This document shows, piece after piece, positions 28,520 through 36,334 of a stretch of 64,000 nt of DNA. The DNA lies in contig NZ_CP029193.1 in the NCBI RefSeq assembly GCF_008642355.1, positions 6,224,001 through 6,288,000 of the forward strand. The letters run 5' to 3'. A program made the position numbers and the translations under genes. The notes under the pieces are model-generated. The model did no database searches. It was given only the letters and a program-made list of their open reading frames with translations, and was not told where the DNA came from. Position 1 is the stretch's first letter, and the number at the start of each line of letters is the position of its first letter. The DNA is from Streptomyces venezuelae. GTDB lineage: Bacteria; Actinomycetota; Actinomycetes; Streptomycetales; Streptomycetaceae.

Positions 28520-29661
28520 TGGGGGACTGGTGGACGCGGTGGCCCTCCCGCGAGGCGCTCACCTGGGCGGGGATGAGCCTCGCCCGACTGTGGTTCCTCA
28601 GGGTCCTGCGCGGGGTGATCCTCGGCAGCCTGCTGTGGGACGCGTTCCACGCGGAACGCGGCTGGCGGCTGGTCGCAGGCGTGGCGATCGTCCTGGCCGT
28701 CACCTCGATCGGATGGGCGTTCTTCCGGGTCTCGTTCGCCCACCGCCTCTGGCCGTCCCTGGCACTCATGGCGCTGCTCCTGGCCACCGCGCTCGCCGCC
28801 GAGTTCGGCGACTGGCAGGTGCTCGCCACGGTGCTGTGGTGCGGCTCGGCGGTCTCCGCCCTGGAACGCCTCCCGATGGTCGCGGCAGCGCCCTGTGTGC
28901 TCGCGGCCATGACCGGGTACGCCGCGTACATCGGCGACAGCCCGCTCACCACGGCGCTCGTCGGCGTCGGTCTGGTACTGGCGGGATACACCCTGCGACT
29001 GGACGCCGAGGCCAGGGGCAGCGCCCTCCGGCTGCTGACGCAGGAGCGCGCCGCGCGGGTCGCCGAGACGGAAGCTGCCGCTCTCGCCGAGCGGTCCCGC
29101 ATCGCCCGCGAGATCCATGACGTGCTCGCGCACAGCCTCTCCGCTCAGCTCGTCCACCTGGAGGCCGCGCGGCTGCTGATCGAAAGAGACGCGTCCAAGG
29201 AGCAGATTCTGGGCCGGGTGGTGGCGGCACGGTCCATGGCCAGGGAGGGGCTCGCCGAGACGAGACATGCCCTGTCCGCGCTGCGCGGGGAGATGACCCC
29301 GGTCGAGGACTTCCTGCGCGAGCTCGTCGCGGCCGACCGCGCGTCGGTCACCGTGACGGGGGACCGACGCCCCCTGCCCGCCGAGGCGTCCCAGGCGGTG
29401 CGCAGAGTGGCGCAGGAAGCCCTGACGAACGTCCGCAAGCACGCTCCGGGCGCGCAGGTCGAGGTCTGTCTGCGGTACGAGAACGACCAAGTGAGGCTCG
29501 ACGTCAGGGACTCGGGAGGGAGATCGCCGGGTGAACTCGCCACCACCGGCGCCGGGTACGGTCTGCTCGGGATGCGCGAGCGCGCCGAGCTGCTGGGCGG
29601 ATCCCTGCAGGCGGGACCGGGTGAGGAGGGCTTCGTGGTGACGCTGAGGGTGCCGGGATGA
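28519..29661 (+). CDS. NarL-group sensor histidine kinase
   Basis: A 380-residue membrane kinase. About five hydrophobic segments lie in residues 20-155, with no large extracellular loop. The dimerisation/phosphoacceptor region is RSRIAREIHDVLAHSLSAQLVHLE (HisKA_3 type, His in EIHDVLAH), and the ATP-binding region has AQEALTNVRKHAPGA and YGLLGMRERAELLGG. It should phosphorylate the response regulator encoded by the next gene, whose ATG overlaps its stop (ATGA). The signal is unknown. ATG at 28519 is chosen; GTG at 28516 is also possible. Confidence 0.9.
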   Translation: MGDWWTRWPSREALTWAGMSLARLWFLRVLRGVILGSLLWDAFHAERGWRLVAGVAIVLAVTSIGWAFFRVSFAHRLWPSLALMALLLATALAAEFGDWQVLATVLWCGSAVSALERLPMVAAAPCVLAAMTGYAAYIGDSPLTTALVGVGLVLAGYTLRLDAEARGSALRLLTQERAARVAETEAAALAERSRIAREIHDVLAHSLSAQLVHLEAARLLIERDASKEQILGRVVAARSMAREGLAETRHALSALRGEMTPVEDFLRELVAADRASVTVTGDRRPLPAEASQAVRRVAQEALTNVRKHAPGAQVEVCLRYENDQVRLDVRDSGGRSPGELATTGAGYGLLGMRERAELLGGSLQAGPGEEGFVVTLRVPG

Positions 29662-30395
29662 CGGGGGACGAGACCGCCGCGAAGGCGACCGGCGACGGAC
29701 CGGCGGGGCCTGTCGAGGGCCGGGGGAAGCCACCCGCGCGGGTGATCGTGGTCGACGACCAGACCGTGGTGCGCGAGGGGATCGTGATGCTGTTGGGACT
29801 TCTGCCCGGCGTTGAGGTGGTGGGTGCCGCCGCGGACGGTGAGGAGGCGGTGCGCCTGGTCGGCGAGGTCGCCCCGGACGTCGTCCTGATGGACCTGCGA
29901 ATGCCCCGGTGCGACGGCGCGGAGGCCACGCGACGTATCCGCGCCGAGTATCCGGGGACACAGGTCGTCGTGCTCACGACCTACGCCGACGACGACTCGC
30001 TGTTCCCCGCGCTCAAGGCGGGGGCGCGCGGCTATCTCACGAAGGACGCGGGCGGGGACGAGATCGTGCGGGCCGTCGAGGACGTGCTCTCGGGGGACGC
30101 GGGACTCTCCCCGCGGATCCAGCGGAGGCTCCTGGAGCGGTTGTCCGAGCCGGACGACGCGTCGTCAGCCGCTCCGCCCGACGGCCTGACGGCGCGTGAG
30201 ACGGAGGTGCTGGTCCTGATCGCCGAAGGGATGTCGAACCACGAGATCGCGCGGGCGCTGCATGTCTCCACCGCGACGGTGAAGACCCACATCAACAACC
30301 TCTTCGCGAAGGCGTCCCTCAAGGACCGCGCGCAGGCCGTTCGTTACGCGTACAGACATGGGCTCATCAAGCTGGACAGAGGCTCCGGCATCTGA
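29658..30395 (+). CDS. NarL/FixJ-type response regulator
   Basis: A 245-residue response regulator. The receiver domain starts at RVIVVDDQTVVREGI after a 27-residue Gly/Pro-rich arm; the phospho-accepting Asp is residue 79 in VVLMDLRMP, with VVLTTYADDD and GYLTKDAG completing the site. The C-terminal LuxR-type helix-turn-helix is LTAREREV-like (LTARETEVLVLIAEGMSNHEIARALHVS), followed by VKTHINNLFAKA. It is coupled to the kinase by ATGA overlap. A DUF485/symporter pair follows 111 bp later and is a candidate target. Confidence 0.92.
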   Translation: MTGDETAAKATGDGPAGPVEGRGKPPARVIVVDDQTVVREGIVMLLGLLPGVEVVGAAADGEEAVRLVGEVAPDVVLMDLRMPRCDGAEATRRIRAEYPGTQVVVLTTYADDDSLFPALKAGARGYLTKDAGGDEIVRAVEDVLSGDAGLSPRIQRRLLERLSEPDDASSAAPPDGLTARETEVLVLIAEGMSNHEIARALHVSTATVKTHINNLFAKASLKDRAQAVRYAYRHGLIKLDRGSGI

Positions 30396-30400
30396 CGTGG

Positions 30401-30420
30401 CTTCACCTGATGGGGTGAAG
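30401..30420. promoter_or_regulatory. Hairpin or operator after the response regulator
   Basis: CTTCACC-TGATGG-GGTGAAG is a perfect 7-bp inverted repeat six bases after the response regulator stop. It may be a weak terminator or a binding site in the 111-bp gap before the DUF485 gene. Confidence 0.4.
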
Positions 30421-30506
30421 AGCATTGAGAGGAGAGTCAGGGATCTTACCGTTCTGTCCATCCTTGGGCACGTGGCCGAACAGGGCTGCGGACTAAGGAG
30501 AGTTCG

Positions 30507-31163
30507 GTGGAGAAGCACGCGGGGCCCGAGGGCGGGCCGGGCCGGGCCGCTGCCGGCCGGGACAGCTCCGGCGACCTGAGAGACCCCTGGTACGACACGC
30601 TTGCCTCCGGCTGGGGAGAGATCGACGGCACAGGGGAGCCGGCTTCCGCGGTGACCCCTCGGGCTGCGGGCCCGCGGGGGAGCGTGAGCCCGGCCGACAT
30701 CTACGTGGAAGTGCAGCGCAGCGCCGCTTTCCAGGAAGTGCGCGGTCGCTACCGGAGGTTCGTCGTCCCGGGCGTGGCGTTCTTCTTCACCTGGTACGTC
30801 GCGTACGTCGTGGCCGCGACGACGGTGCCGGGCCTGATGGCGCGGCCCGTCAGCGGCGCGGTGAACGTGGCGATGGTGGCCGGGCTCGGGCAGTTCCTGA
30901 CGACGTTCCTGTTGACGTGGGCGTATGCGCGCCACGCACGGTTGCGGCGGGACAGGGCGGCGCTCGACCTGCGCTGGGCCGTCTTCGAGCAGAAGCGGGA
31001 GCAGGAGCAGCGGGCGGAGCAGGGTGCGGGGGTGCTTCCGGACGCGGTGCCCGTGCAGGACGCGGTCCCTGCGCAGGAAGCGGTGCTTGCGCAGCACGCG
31101 GTGGATGTGCGAGGAGTTGCGCCCGCACAAGAAGCCGTGTCCGTCCGGGAGGTGGAGCGGTGA
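30507..31163 (+). CDS. DUF485 membrane protein
   Basis: A 218-residue protein. DUF485 covers about residues 68-150: VQRSAAFQEVRGRYRRFVVPGVAFFF, two membrane helices, then the loop and the second helix with TTFLLTWAYARHARLRRD. DUF485 proteins (YjcH) are encoded beside acetate/solute:sodium symporters and probably assist them. Here the stop overlaps the symporter GTG. The N-terminal 65 residues are Gly-rich and disordered. The C-terminal tail is built from four 18-bp in-frame repeats (D/E-AV-x-x-Q type). GTG start at 30507, preceded by AAGGAGAG. Confidence 0.86.
   Translation: MEKHAGPEGGPGRAAAGRDSSGDLRDPWYDTLASGWGEIDGTGEPASAVTPRAAGPRGSVSPADIYVEVQRSAAFQEVRGRYRRFVVPGVAFFFTWYVAYVVAATTVPGLMARPVSGAVNVAMVAGLGQFLTTFLLTWAYARHARLRRDRAALDLRWAVFEQKREQEQRAEQGAGVLPDAVPVQDAVPAQEAVLAQHAVDVRGVAPAQEAVSVREVER
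31041..31112 (+). repeat. Four 18-bp tandem repeats in the DUF485 gene
   Basis: Units at 31041, 31059, 31077 and 31095 follow the pattern GACGCGGTGCCCGTGCAG with changes. They encode successive DAVPVQ-, DAVPAQ-, EAVLAQ- and HAVDVR-type hexapeptides. Confidence 0.85.
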
Positions 31164-32752
31164 CGGGGGACCATCAGAGCCTGGCGCTGCTGCTGTTCGG
31201 GGTGTTCGTTGCTGTCACGCTCGCGATCACCACGTGGGCGAGCCGCAAGAGACACGGCTCGGCGGAGGAGTTCTACGCGGGCGGGCGGCTCTTCTCCCCG
31301 ATGGAGAACGGTTTCGCCATCGCCGGTGACTACATGTCGGCCGCCTCCTTCCTCGGTATCTCCGGACTCATCGCCCTCTTCGGCTACGACGGGCTGCTCT
31401 ACTCGGTGGGCTTCCTCGTCGCCTGGCTGGTCGTCCTGTTCCTCGTGGCCGAACTCGTGCGCAACTGCGGGCGGTTCACGCTCGGAGATGTCGTCGCTGC
31501 GCGGATGAGGGAACGCCCCGTGAGGATCGCAGCGGGAACTTCCTCGGTCACCGTGTCCGTTCTCTATCTGGTGGCGCAGATGGTCGGGGCCGGCTCACTG
31601 GTGGCGCTGCTACTGGGAGGGACGAGCGGGGCGGCGCAGACGTGGACGGTGATCGGCGTCGGCGCGCTCATGGTCGTCTATGTGTCGCTGGGAGGGATGC
31701 GGGCCACCACTTGGATCCAGATCGTCAAGGCGGTCCTGCTGATGGGCGGGGCGATCGCGCTGACCGTCCTTGTCCTGGTGCGTTTCCACGGCGACTTCGA
31801 CCAGCTGCTGCGGGCGGCGGCGGACCGCAGCGGGCACGGCGACCGGTTCCTCGCGCCCGGTCTGAAGTACGGCGGGGACTGGACCGCGCGCCTCGACTTC
31901 ATCAGCCTCGGTCTCGCGCTGGTGCTCGGCACCGCCGGTCTGCCGCACATCCTCTCCCGCTTCTACACCGTGCCGACCGCGCGGGCCGCCCGCCGTTCCG
32001 TCGTCTGGTCCATCGGTCTCATCGGCAGCTTCTACCTGATGACGATCGTGCTCGGGTTCGGCGCAGCCGCCGTTGTCGGCCCCGATGTGGTGCGGGGGTC
32101 GAATGCCGCGGGCAATACGGCGGTTCCGCTCCTCGCGCTCGACCTGGGAGGCGGCGCGCACTCGACGGGCGGAACGGTTCTGTTCGCCATCGTCGCCGCC
32201 ATCGCCTTCGCCACGATCCTCGCGGTGGTCGCCGGCATCACGCTGGCCTCGTCGGCATCCGTGGCCCACGACCTGTACGCCTCCTTGCGGCGCCGGAACG
32301 CGAAGCCGCGCAGCGAGGTGGCGGTCGCCCGGCTCGCCGCCGCGGGGATCGGCGTGATCGCGATCGGTCTCGGACTGCTGGCCCGCGATCTCAATGTCGC
32401 CTTCCTGGTGGGTCTCGCCTTCGCCGTCGCCGCGTCCGCCAACCTGCCGGTGCTGCTCTACTCCCTGTTCTGGCGGAACTTCACGACGCGGGGCGCGGTG
32501 TGGTCGGTGTACGGGGGACTGCTGCCCGCGCTCGTGCTGGTGGTCCTGTCGCCGGTGGTCTCCGGAGGGCCGCACTCCCTCTTCCCCGGGGTCGACTTCC
32601 AGTACTTTCCCCTGGAGAACCCGGGGCTCGTCTCCATCCCGCTGGGTTTCCTCGCGGGGTGGCTCGGCACGGTCACCTCGCGCGAGGCGGCGGACGAGGT
32701 CAAGCATGCGGAGACGGAGGTGCGGTCGCTCACCGGCGCCGGAGCGGCGTAA
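31160..32752 (+). CDS. Solute:sodium symporter (ActP-like cation/acetate family)
   Basis: A 530-residue polytopic protein with about 13 membrane helices. Family landmarks are KRHGSAEEFYAGGRLFSPMENGFAIAGDYMSAASFLGISG (read in pieces), VSLGGMRATTWIQIVKAVLL and TAGLPHILSRFYTVPTA. These are typical of the ActP/acetate branch of the SSS family, which imports small carboxylates with sodium or protons. GTG at 31160 overlaps the DUF485 stop. A DcuS/CitA-type two-component system lies convergent just downstream, so dicarboxylate, acetate or another small acid is the likely substrate; this is inference. Confidence 0.88.
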   Translation: MTGDHQSLALLLFGVFVAVTLAITTWASRKRHGSAEEFYAGGRLFSPMENGFAIAGDYMSAASFLGISGLIALFGYDGLLYSVGFLVAWLVVLFLVAELVRNCGRFTLGDVVAARMRERPVRIAAGTSSVTVSVLYLVAQMVGAGSLVALLLGGTSGAAQTWTVIGVGALMVVYVSLGGMRATTWIQIVKAVLLMGGAIALTVLVLVRFHGDFDQLLRAAADRSGHGDRFLAPGLKYGGDWTARLDFISLGLALVLGTAGLPHILSRFYTVPTARAARRSVVWSIGLIGSFYLMTIVLGFGAAAVVGPDVVRGSNAAGNTAVPLLALDLGGGAHSTGGTVLFAIVAAIAFATILAVVAGITLASSASVAHDLYASLRRRNAKPRSEVAVARLAAAGIGVIAIGLGLLARDLNVAFLVGLAFAVAASANLPVLLYSLFWRNFTTRGAVWSVYGGLLPALVLVVLSPVVSGGPHSLFPGVDFQYFPLENPGLVSIPLGFLAGWLGTVTSREAADEVKHAETEVRSLTGAGAA

Positions 32753-32808
32753 CGATTCCCCCGGATGAGGGAGGGGGGCGGCTCGGTACGCAGGGCCTCC
32801 GCGGTGTC

Positions 32809-33486
32809 TCAGACGCTGGCTGCCCACTCGTAGCGGTGCTCGGGGCGGCCCGTGTCACCGTACTTGAGGCTCAGCCGGACCCTGCCCGTGCGCTCCAAGA
32901 GCTTCAGGTAGCGCTGTGCCGTCTGCCGGCTGAGCCGGGTGCGGTCCGCCAGTTCCTGGGCGGACAACGGGCCCTCCGCGGCCATCAGGGCCCGGCGCAC
33001 CAGCTCCGCCGTCGTGGGGGAGTGGCCCTTGGGCAGCTCGGGCGCGGGGGTCGACGACAGGGCGCTGAACATGCGGTCGACCTCGGCCTGTTCGGCCTCG
33101 CCGCCACCGTCCAGGGTGCGGCGCAGGGCGGCGTACGCGTCGAGTTTGGCGCGCAGTCCCGCGTAGGAGAACGGCTTCACCAGGTACTGGAGCGCGCCGT
33201 GCCGCATCGCCGCCTGCACGGTCGCGACGTCGCGCGCCGCGGTCACCATGATCACGTCGGTCTGGTGGCCCCGCTCCCGCAGGCTGCGTACGACGGAGAG
33301 GCCGGTCTCGTCCGGCAGGTAGTGGTCCAGGAGCACCAGGTCCACGGGGACGCCCTCGACGAGGCGCAGGGCCTCGGCGGCGCTGTGCGCCTTCGCGGCC
33401 ACCCGGAAGCCGGGGATCTTCTCCACGTAGGCGGCATTGACGTCCGCGACGCGGATGTCGTCGTCCACGACGAGAACCTCGATCAT
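32809..33486 (-). CDS. CitB/DcuR-type response regulator
   Basis: A 225-residue response regulator. Receiver: IEVLVVDDDIRVADVNAAYV at the start, phospho-Asp 54 in LVLLDHYLPD, VIMVTAARD and YLVKPFSYAGL. The C-terminal half is a helix-turn-helix of the CitB group (AQELADRTRLSRQTAQRYLKLLERTGRV). The start overlaps the kinase stop by 4 bp, so the two are coupled. These pairs usually control uptake and use of C4-dicarboxylates or citrate; the symporter 57 bp away on the other strand is an obvious candidate target. Confidence 0.92.
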   Translation of the reverse strand: MIEVLVVDDDIRVADVNAAYVEKIPGFRVAAKAHSAAEALRLVEGVPVDLVLLDHYLPDETGLSVVRSLRERGHQTDVIMVTAARDVATVQAAMRHGALQYLVKPFSYAGLRAKLDAYAALRRTLDGGGEAEQAEVDRMFSALSSTPAPELPKGHSPTTAELVRRALMAAEGPLSAQELADRTRLSRQTAQRYLKLLERTGRVRLSLKYGDTGRPEHRYEWAASV

Positions 33487-35174
33487 CGTGGCCCCTCGGT
33501 GACCCGGGTCATCGTCGCTCCTTCGTGCTGTGGGCCGTCGTGTTCCTCCGCCGCGGCGATCCCGGACTCCGTCAGCCCCTCGGGCAGTACGACGGTGAAC
33601 TCCGCGCCCCCGTCCACAGCTTCACCGACGCGTGCGCTGCCGCCCTGCCGTTCGGCGAGCCTGCGGACCAGGGCGAGACCGATGCCGCGTTTGCCGTGCG
33701 CGGGCGGCTCCTTGGTGGTCCACCCCTCCGTGAAGATCGTCTCTCGCTGTTCCGCGGGCACTCCCGGGCCGGAATCGCGCACCTGTAGGACCACGGTGCG
33801 CCCTTCGGTGCGCAGATCGACCTCCACGCGCGCGTGGCGGGTGCCCGCCGCGGCGTCCAGGGCGTTGTCGACGAGGTTCCCGACGATCGTGACGAGGCCG
33901 CCGGGATCGACGAGGCGGTCCGGCAGTGCGGCGTCGCGCGGTACCGAGAGGGCGACGCCGCGCTCCGTCGCCACGGTCGCCTTGCCGACCAGCAGGGCGG
34001 CGAGCAGTGGGTCGTGGATCTTCTCGGTGATCTGCTCGGCGGTCACCCGGTGGGCGCCGGCGACGTCACCGACGTACTCCGCGGCCTCCTCGTACATCTC
34101 CAGTTCCAGCAGCCCGAGGAGCGTGTGCATGCGGTTGGCGTGCTCGTGGTCCTGCGCGCGCAGGGCGTCGATCAGGCCGCGGGTGGAGTCGAGCTCCCGG
34201 CCGAGCTGTTCGAGCTCCGTGCGGTCGCGCAAGGTGGCGACGGCGCCGCCGTCGTCCGTGGGCATGCGGTTGGCGACCAGGACGCGCTGCCCCCGGACGG
34301 TCAGCAGGTCGGTTCCGGTGACGCGTCCGGCGAGCACGTCGGTCGTGCGCCCGCCCCCGAGCGCCGCGTCGAGCGGCTGCCCGATCACCTCCGTACCGAG
34401 GCCGAGGAGGCGCTGTGCCTCGTCGTTGAGCAGCCGGATCCGGCCGGCCCGGTCCAGTGCGACGACTCCCTCACGGATGCCGTGCAGCATCGCCTCACGC
34501 TCGGCGAGCAGCGCGGAGATGTCGGAGAAGGCCAGGTCGCGGGTCTGCCGTTGCACCCTTCGGGAGATCAGATACGCGGCGAGCGCGCCGACGGCCAGTG
34601 CTCCGCCCGCGTAGGCGAGCAACCCGGGGATCGAGTGCACCAGCCTGGCCCGCACGCTGTCGTACTCGATGCCCACGGAGACAGCGCCCACGATCTCCCC
34701 GCTCGCGTCCCGCAGCGCCACCTTGCCGCGCGCGGAGCGCCCCAGCGTGCCGTTGTCGATCTCCATGACGTCACGCCCGGCGAGGGCGTCGCTGGGGTCC
34801 GTGGAGACGACCTTGCCGATCTGACCGCGGTCGGTGTGGGACCAGCGCACGCCTTCCCTGTTCATGATCACTACGTACTCGGCGCCGCTGGCCCGCCGGA
34901 TCCGCTCGGCCGCCTCCTGGACGGGCCCCTCGGCCGTGGGCCGGGACGACGACAGGTCCTCGGCGATACGCGGCTGAGCGGCCGTCGTCTGAGCGATGGC
35001 CAGCGCGCGACGCATCGCCTGGTCGTCCAGCTGGTCGCCCAGCGGCGCGAGGAAGAGGCCGGTGGCGAGCACGGCGACGCCGGCGGCGATGGCCAGCTGC
35101 ATGAGCAGCACCTGCGAGAACACACGCCGCGGCAGGCCGAGGCGCAGGCGTCGCGCAGGGGAGGTCGGGCTCAT
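33483..35174 (-). CDS. CitA/DcuS-type sensor histidine kinase
   Basis: A 563-residue membrane kinase. Layout: N-terminal helix (about 19-43), an extracytoplasmic PAS-like domain (about 45-175, with GAEYVVIMNREGVRWSH and GKVALRDASGEIVGAVSVG), a second helix (about 184-206), a cytoplasmic PAS (ALDRAGRIRLLNDEAQRLLG), the phosphoacceptor region DHEHANRMHTLLGLLELEMYEEA and an ATPase domain with GNLVDNALDAA, DSGPGVPAE and GKRGIGLALVRRL. This is the citrate/C4-dicarboxylate sensor layout. The ligand is not known. It is the first gene of the kinase-regulator pair. Confidence 0.93.
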   Translation of the reverse strand: MSPTSPARRLRLGLPRRVFSQVLLMQLAIAAGVAVLATGLFLAPLGDQLDDQAMRRALAIAQTTAAQPRIAEDLSSSRPTAEGPVQEAAERIRRASGAEYVVIMNREGVRWSHTDRGQIGKVVSTDPSDALAGRDVMEIDNGTLGRSARGKVALRDASGEIVGAVSVGIEYDSVRARLVHSIPGLLAYAGGALAVGALAAYLISRRVQRQTRDLAFSDISALLAEREAMLHGIREGVVALDRAGRIRLLNDEAQRLLGLGTEVIGQPLDAALGGGRTTDVLAGRVTGTDLLTVRGQRVLVANRMPTDDGGAVATLRDRTELEQLGRELDSTRGLIDALRAQDHEHANRMHTLLGLLELEMYEEAAEYVGDVAGAHRVTAEQITEKIHDPLLAALLVGKATVATERGVALSVPRDAALPDRLVDPGGLVTIVGNLVDNALDAAAGTRHARVEVDLRTEGRTVVLQVRDSGPGVPAEQRETIFTEGWTTKEPPAHGKRGIGLALVRRLAERQGGSARVGEAVDGGAEFTVVLPEGLTESGIAAAEEHDGPQHEGATMTRVTEGPR

Positions 35175-35202
35175 GTGTACGAACGGTACGGCCGCGACCC
35201 GG

Positions 35203-36249
35203 CTACTTCGAAGTCACTGTGGCGGGGATCTCGTACGTGGGCCCGTCTGCGTTTTCGGGGAGGGGCCGCACGGCCACGACATCCATCCGCGCGGGTGAGC
35301 CGAGCGCGGCGCCGCAGCTCTCCGGGCGGGGCGGCAGCGATGCCTCCTGAGCGACGGTGACGCGCCATCGGCGGCCGTCCACATGCGCGACGGTCACCTC
35401 CCAGTGAGTGGTTTCCCCGCCTGCTCTGCCTGTTCCGCCTGCCCCGTCCGCTCGGCCCGCTCCCTCTGCTCGGCCTGCACCGCTCGCTCCGTCTGCTCTG
35501 GCCGCTTTATCCGTTGCCACGACCCGCAGGGCGTCGGCCGCGTCCTCGCCCGTCGCCTCGCGCACGGCGAGCTCGGCGGCCTGCCCGGGCCGTTCCCAGG
35601 CCGAATTGCCCCGGCAGCCCTCGGCGCGGACACGTCCCGCACGTGCCGCGTCGAGAATCTCCTTGACGGCAGGCGTCTCCATGCGGCCGTACGCGTATCC
35701 GTAGGGCAGCACGAGCAGGGTGGGCGAGAAGCGGTGACCACCCAGATGAGTGATTTCCCAGGCGCCCTCCGTCCCGGAGTCGGTGAGCGCGGCGGCGAGC
35801 GGTCGGCCGAGCAGGGCACAGCAGCGGTCGCGCTTGCCGTTCGTGCAGACGAGCACGAGCGGGTCGCCGGTGTGCGGGGTACCGAAGCCGCCGTGGTCAC
35901 CCGCTCCGAGTGCGGCGAAGTCGAGGTCCAGCAGCTGACGGGGGTCGTCGAGCACCGCGCCGCGCAGCCAGGTGCGGCCCGGGACGGTGTGTCCCGCGTA
36001 GACCTGGTGTCGGGCCGTCGCGTGACAGTCCGCGTGGCGCCCGGGGCGGCGGATCAGGGCGATGCGCACGCCGGTGCCCTCGGCGGCCTTTTCCAGGGCG
36101 CGGCCGAGCTCCGGGTCGAGATGGCTGGACGTCAGGGCCTTGGAGCCCCAGGGGCCCGGCTGTTCCAGCAGGAGCCATGTCCGGGCGGTGGCCGCGGTCC
36201 CCGCGAGCGGCTCGGACAGGTCCCGCGAGGCGGTCGCACACGTACTCAC
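35203..36249 (-). CDS. Sucrase/ferredoxin-like protein (thioredoxin-like iron-sulfur family)
   Basis: A 348-residue protein of the sucrase/ferredoxin-like family. Diagnostic motifs are LVCTNGKRDRCCALLGRPLAAAL near residue 135 and THLGGHRFSPTLLVLPYG near residue 165, the C-x8-C and HLGGHRF pair expected to hold a 2Fe-2S cluster in a thioredoxin-like fold. A low-complexity AGRAEGAGRADGAGG stretch (about 260-275) separates the C-terminal domain with TVAHVDGRRWRVTVAQE. The exact function is unknown; members have been suggested to act in electron transfer. The GTG at 36249 directly abuts an iron box, so iron control and possibly a leaderless transcript are likely. Confidence 0.82.
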   Translation of the reverse strand: MSTCATASRDLSEPLAGTAATARTWLLLEQPGPWGSKALTSSHLDPELGRALEKAAEGTGVRIALIRRPGRHADCHATARHQVYAGHTVPGRTWLRGAVLDDPRQLLDLDFAALGAGDHGGFGTPHTGDPLVLVCTNGKRDRCCALLGRPLAAALTDSGTEGAWEITHLGGHRFSPTLLVLPYGYAYGRMETPAVKEILDAARAGRVRAEGCRGNSAWERPGQAAELAVREATGEDAADALRVVATDKAARADGASGAGRAEGAGRADGAGGTGRAGGETTHWEVTVAHVDGRRWRVTVAQEASLPPRPESCGAALGSPARMDVVAVRPLPENADGPTYEIPATVTSK

Positions 36250-36268
36250 GCAGGCGAGCCTAACCTGC
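36250..36268 (-). promoter_or_regulatory. Iron box abutting the sucrase/ferredoxin-like gene
   Basis: The minus strand reads GCAGGTTAGGCTCGCCTGC, which matches the iron-box core AGGTTAGGCTCACCT at 14 of 15 positions and is nearly symmetric. It touches the start codon, so a bound repressor would cover the start region itself. Confidence 0.72.
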
Positions 36269-36334
36269 CCTGCTTCCCGGGCCCTTCAGGCGCTGTCTCC
36301 CGTCGTTGGCGGTCCCGAACCGGGGGGCCGGGTG

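Noticed and set aside
31642..34614. A 990-codon plus-strand open frame across the symporter and the CitA/CitB genes
   Set aside because: It crosses two genuine genes on different strands in a non-coding frame; its sequence is repetitive Arg/Ser/Pro.
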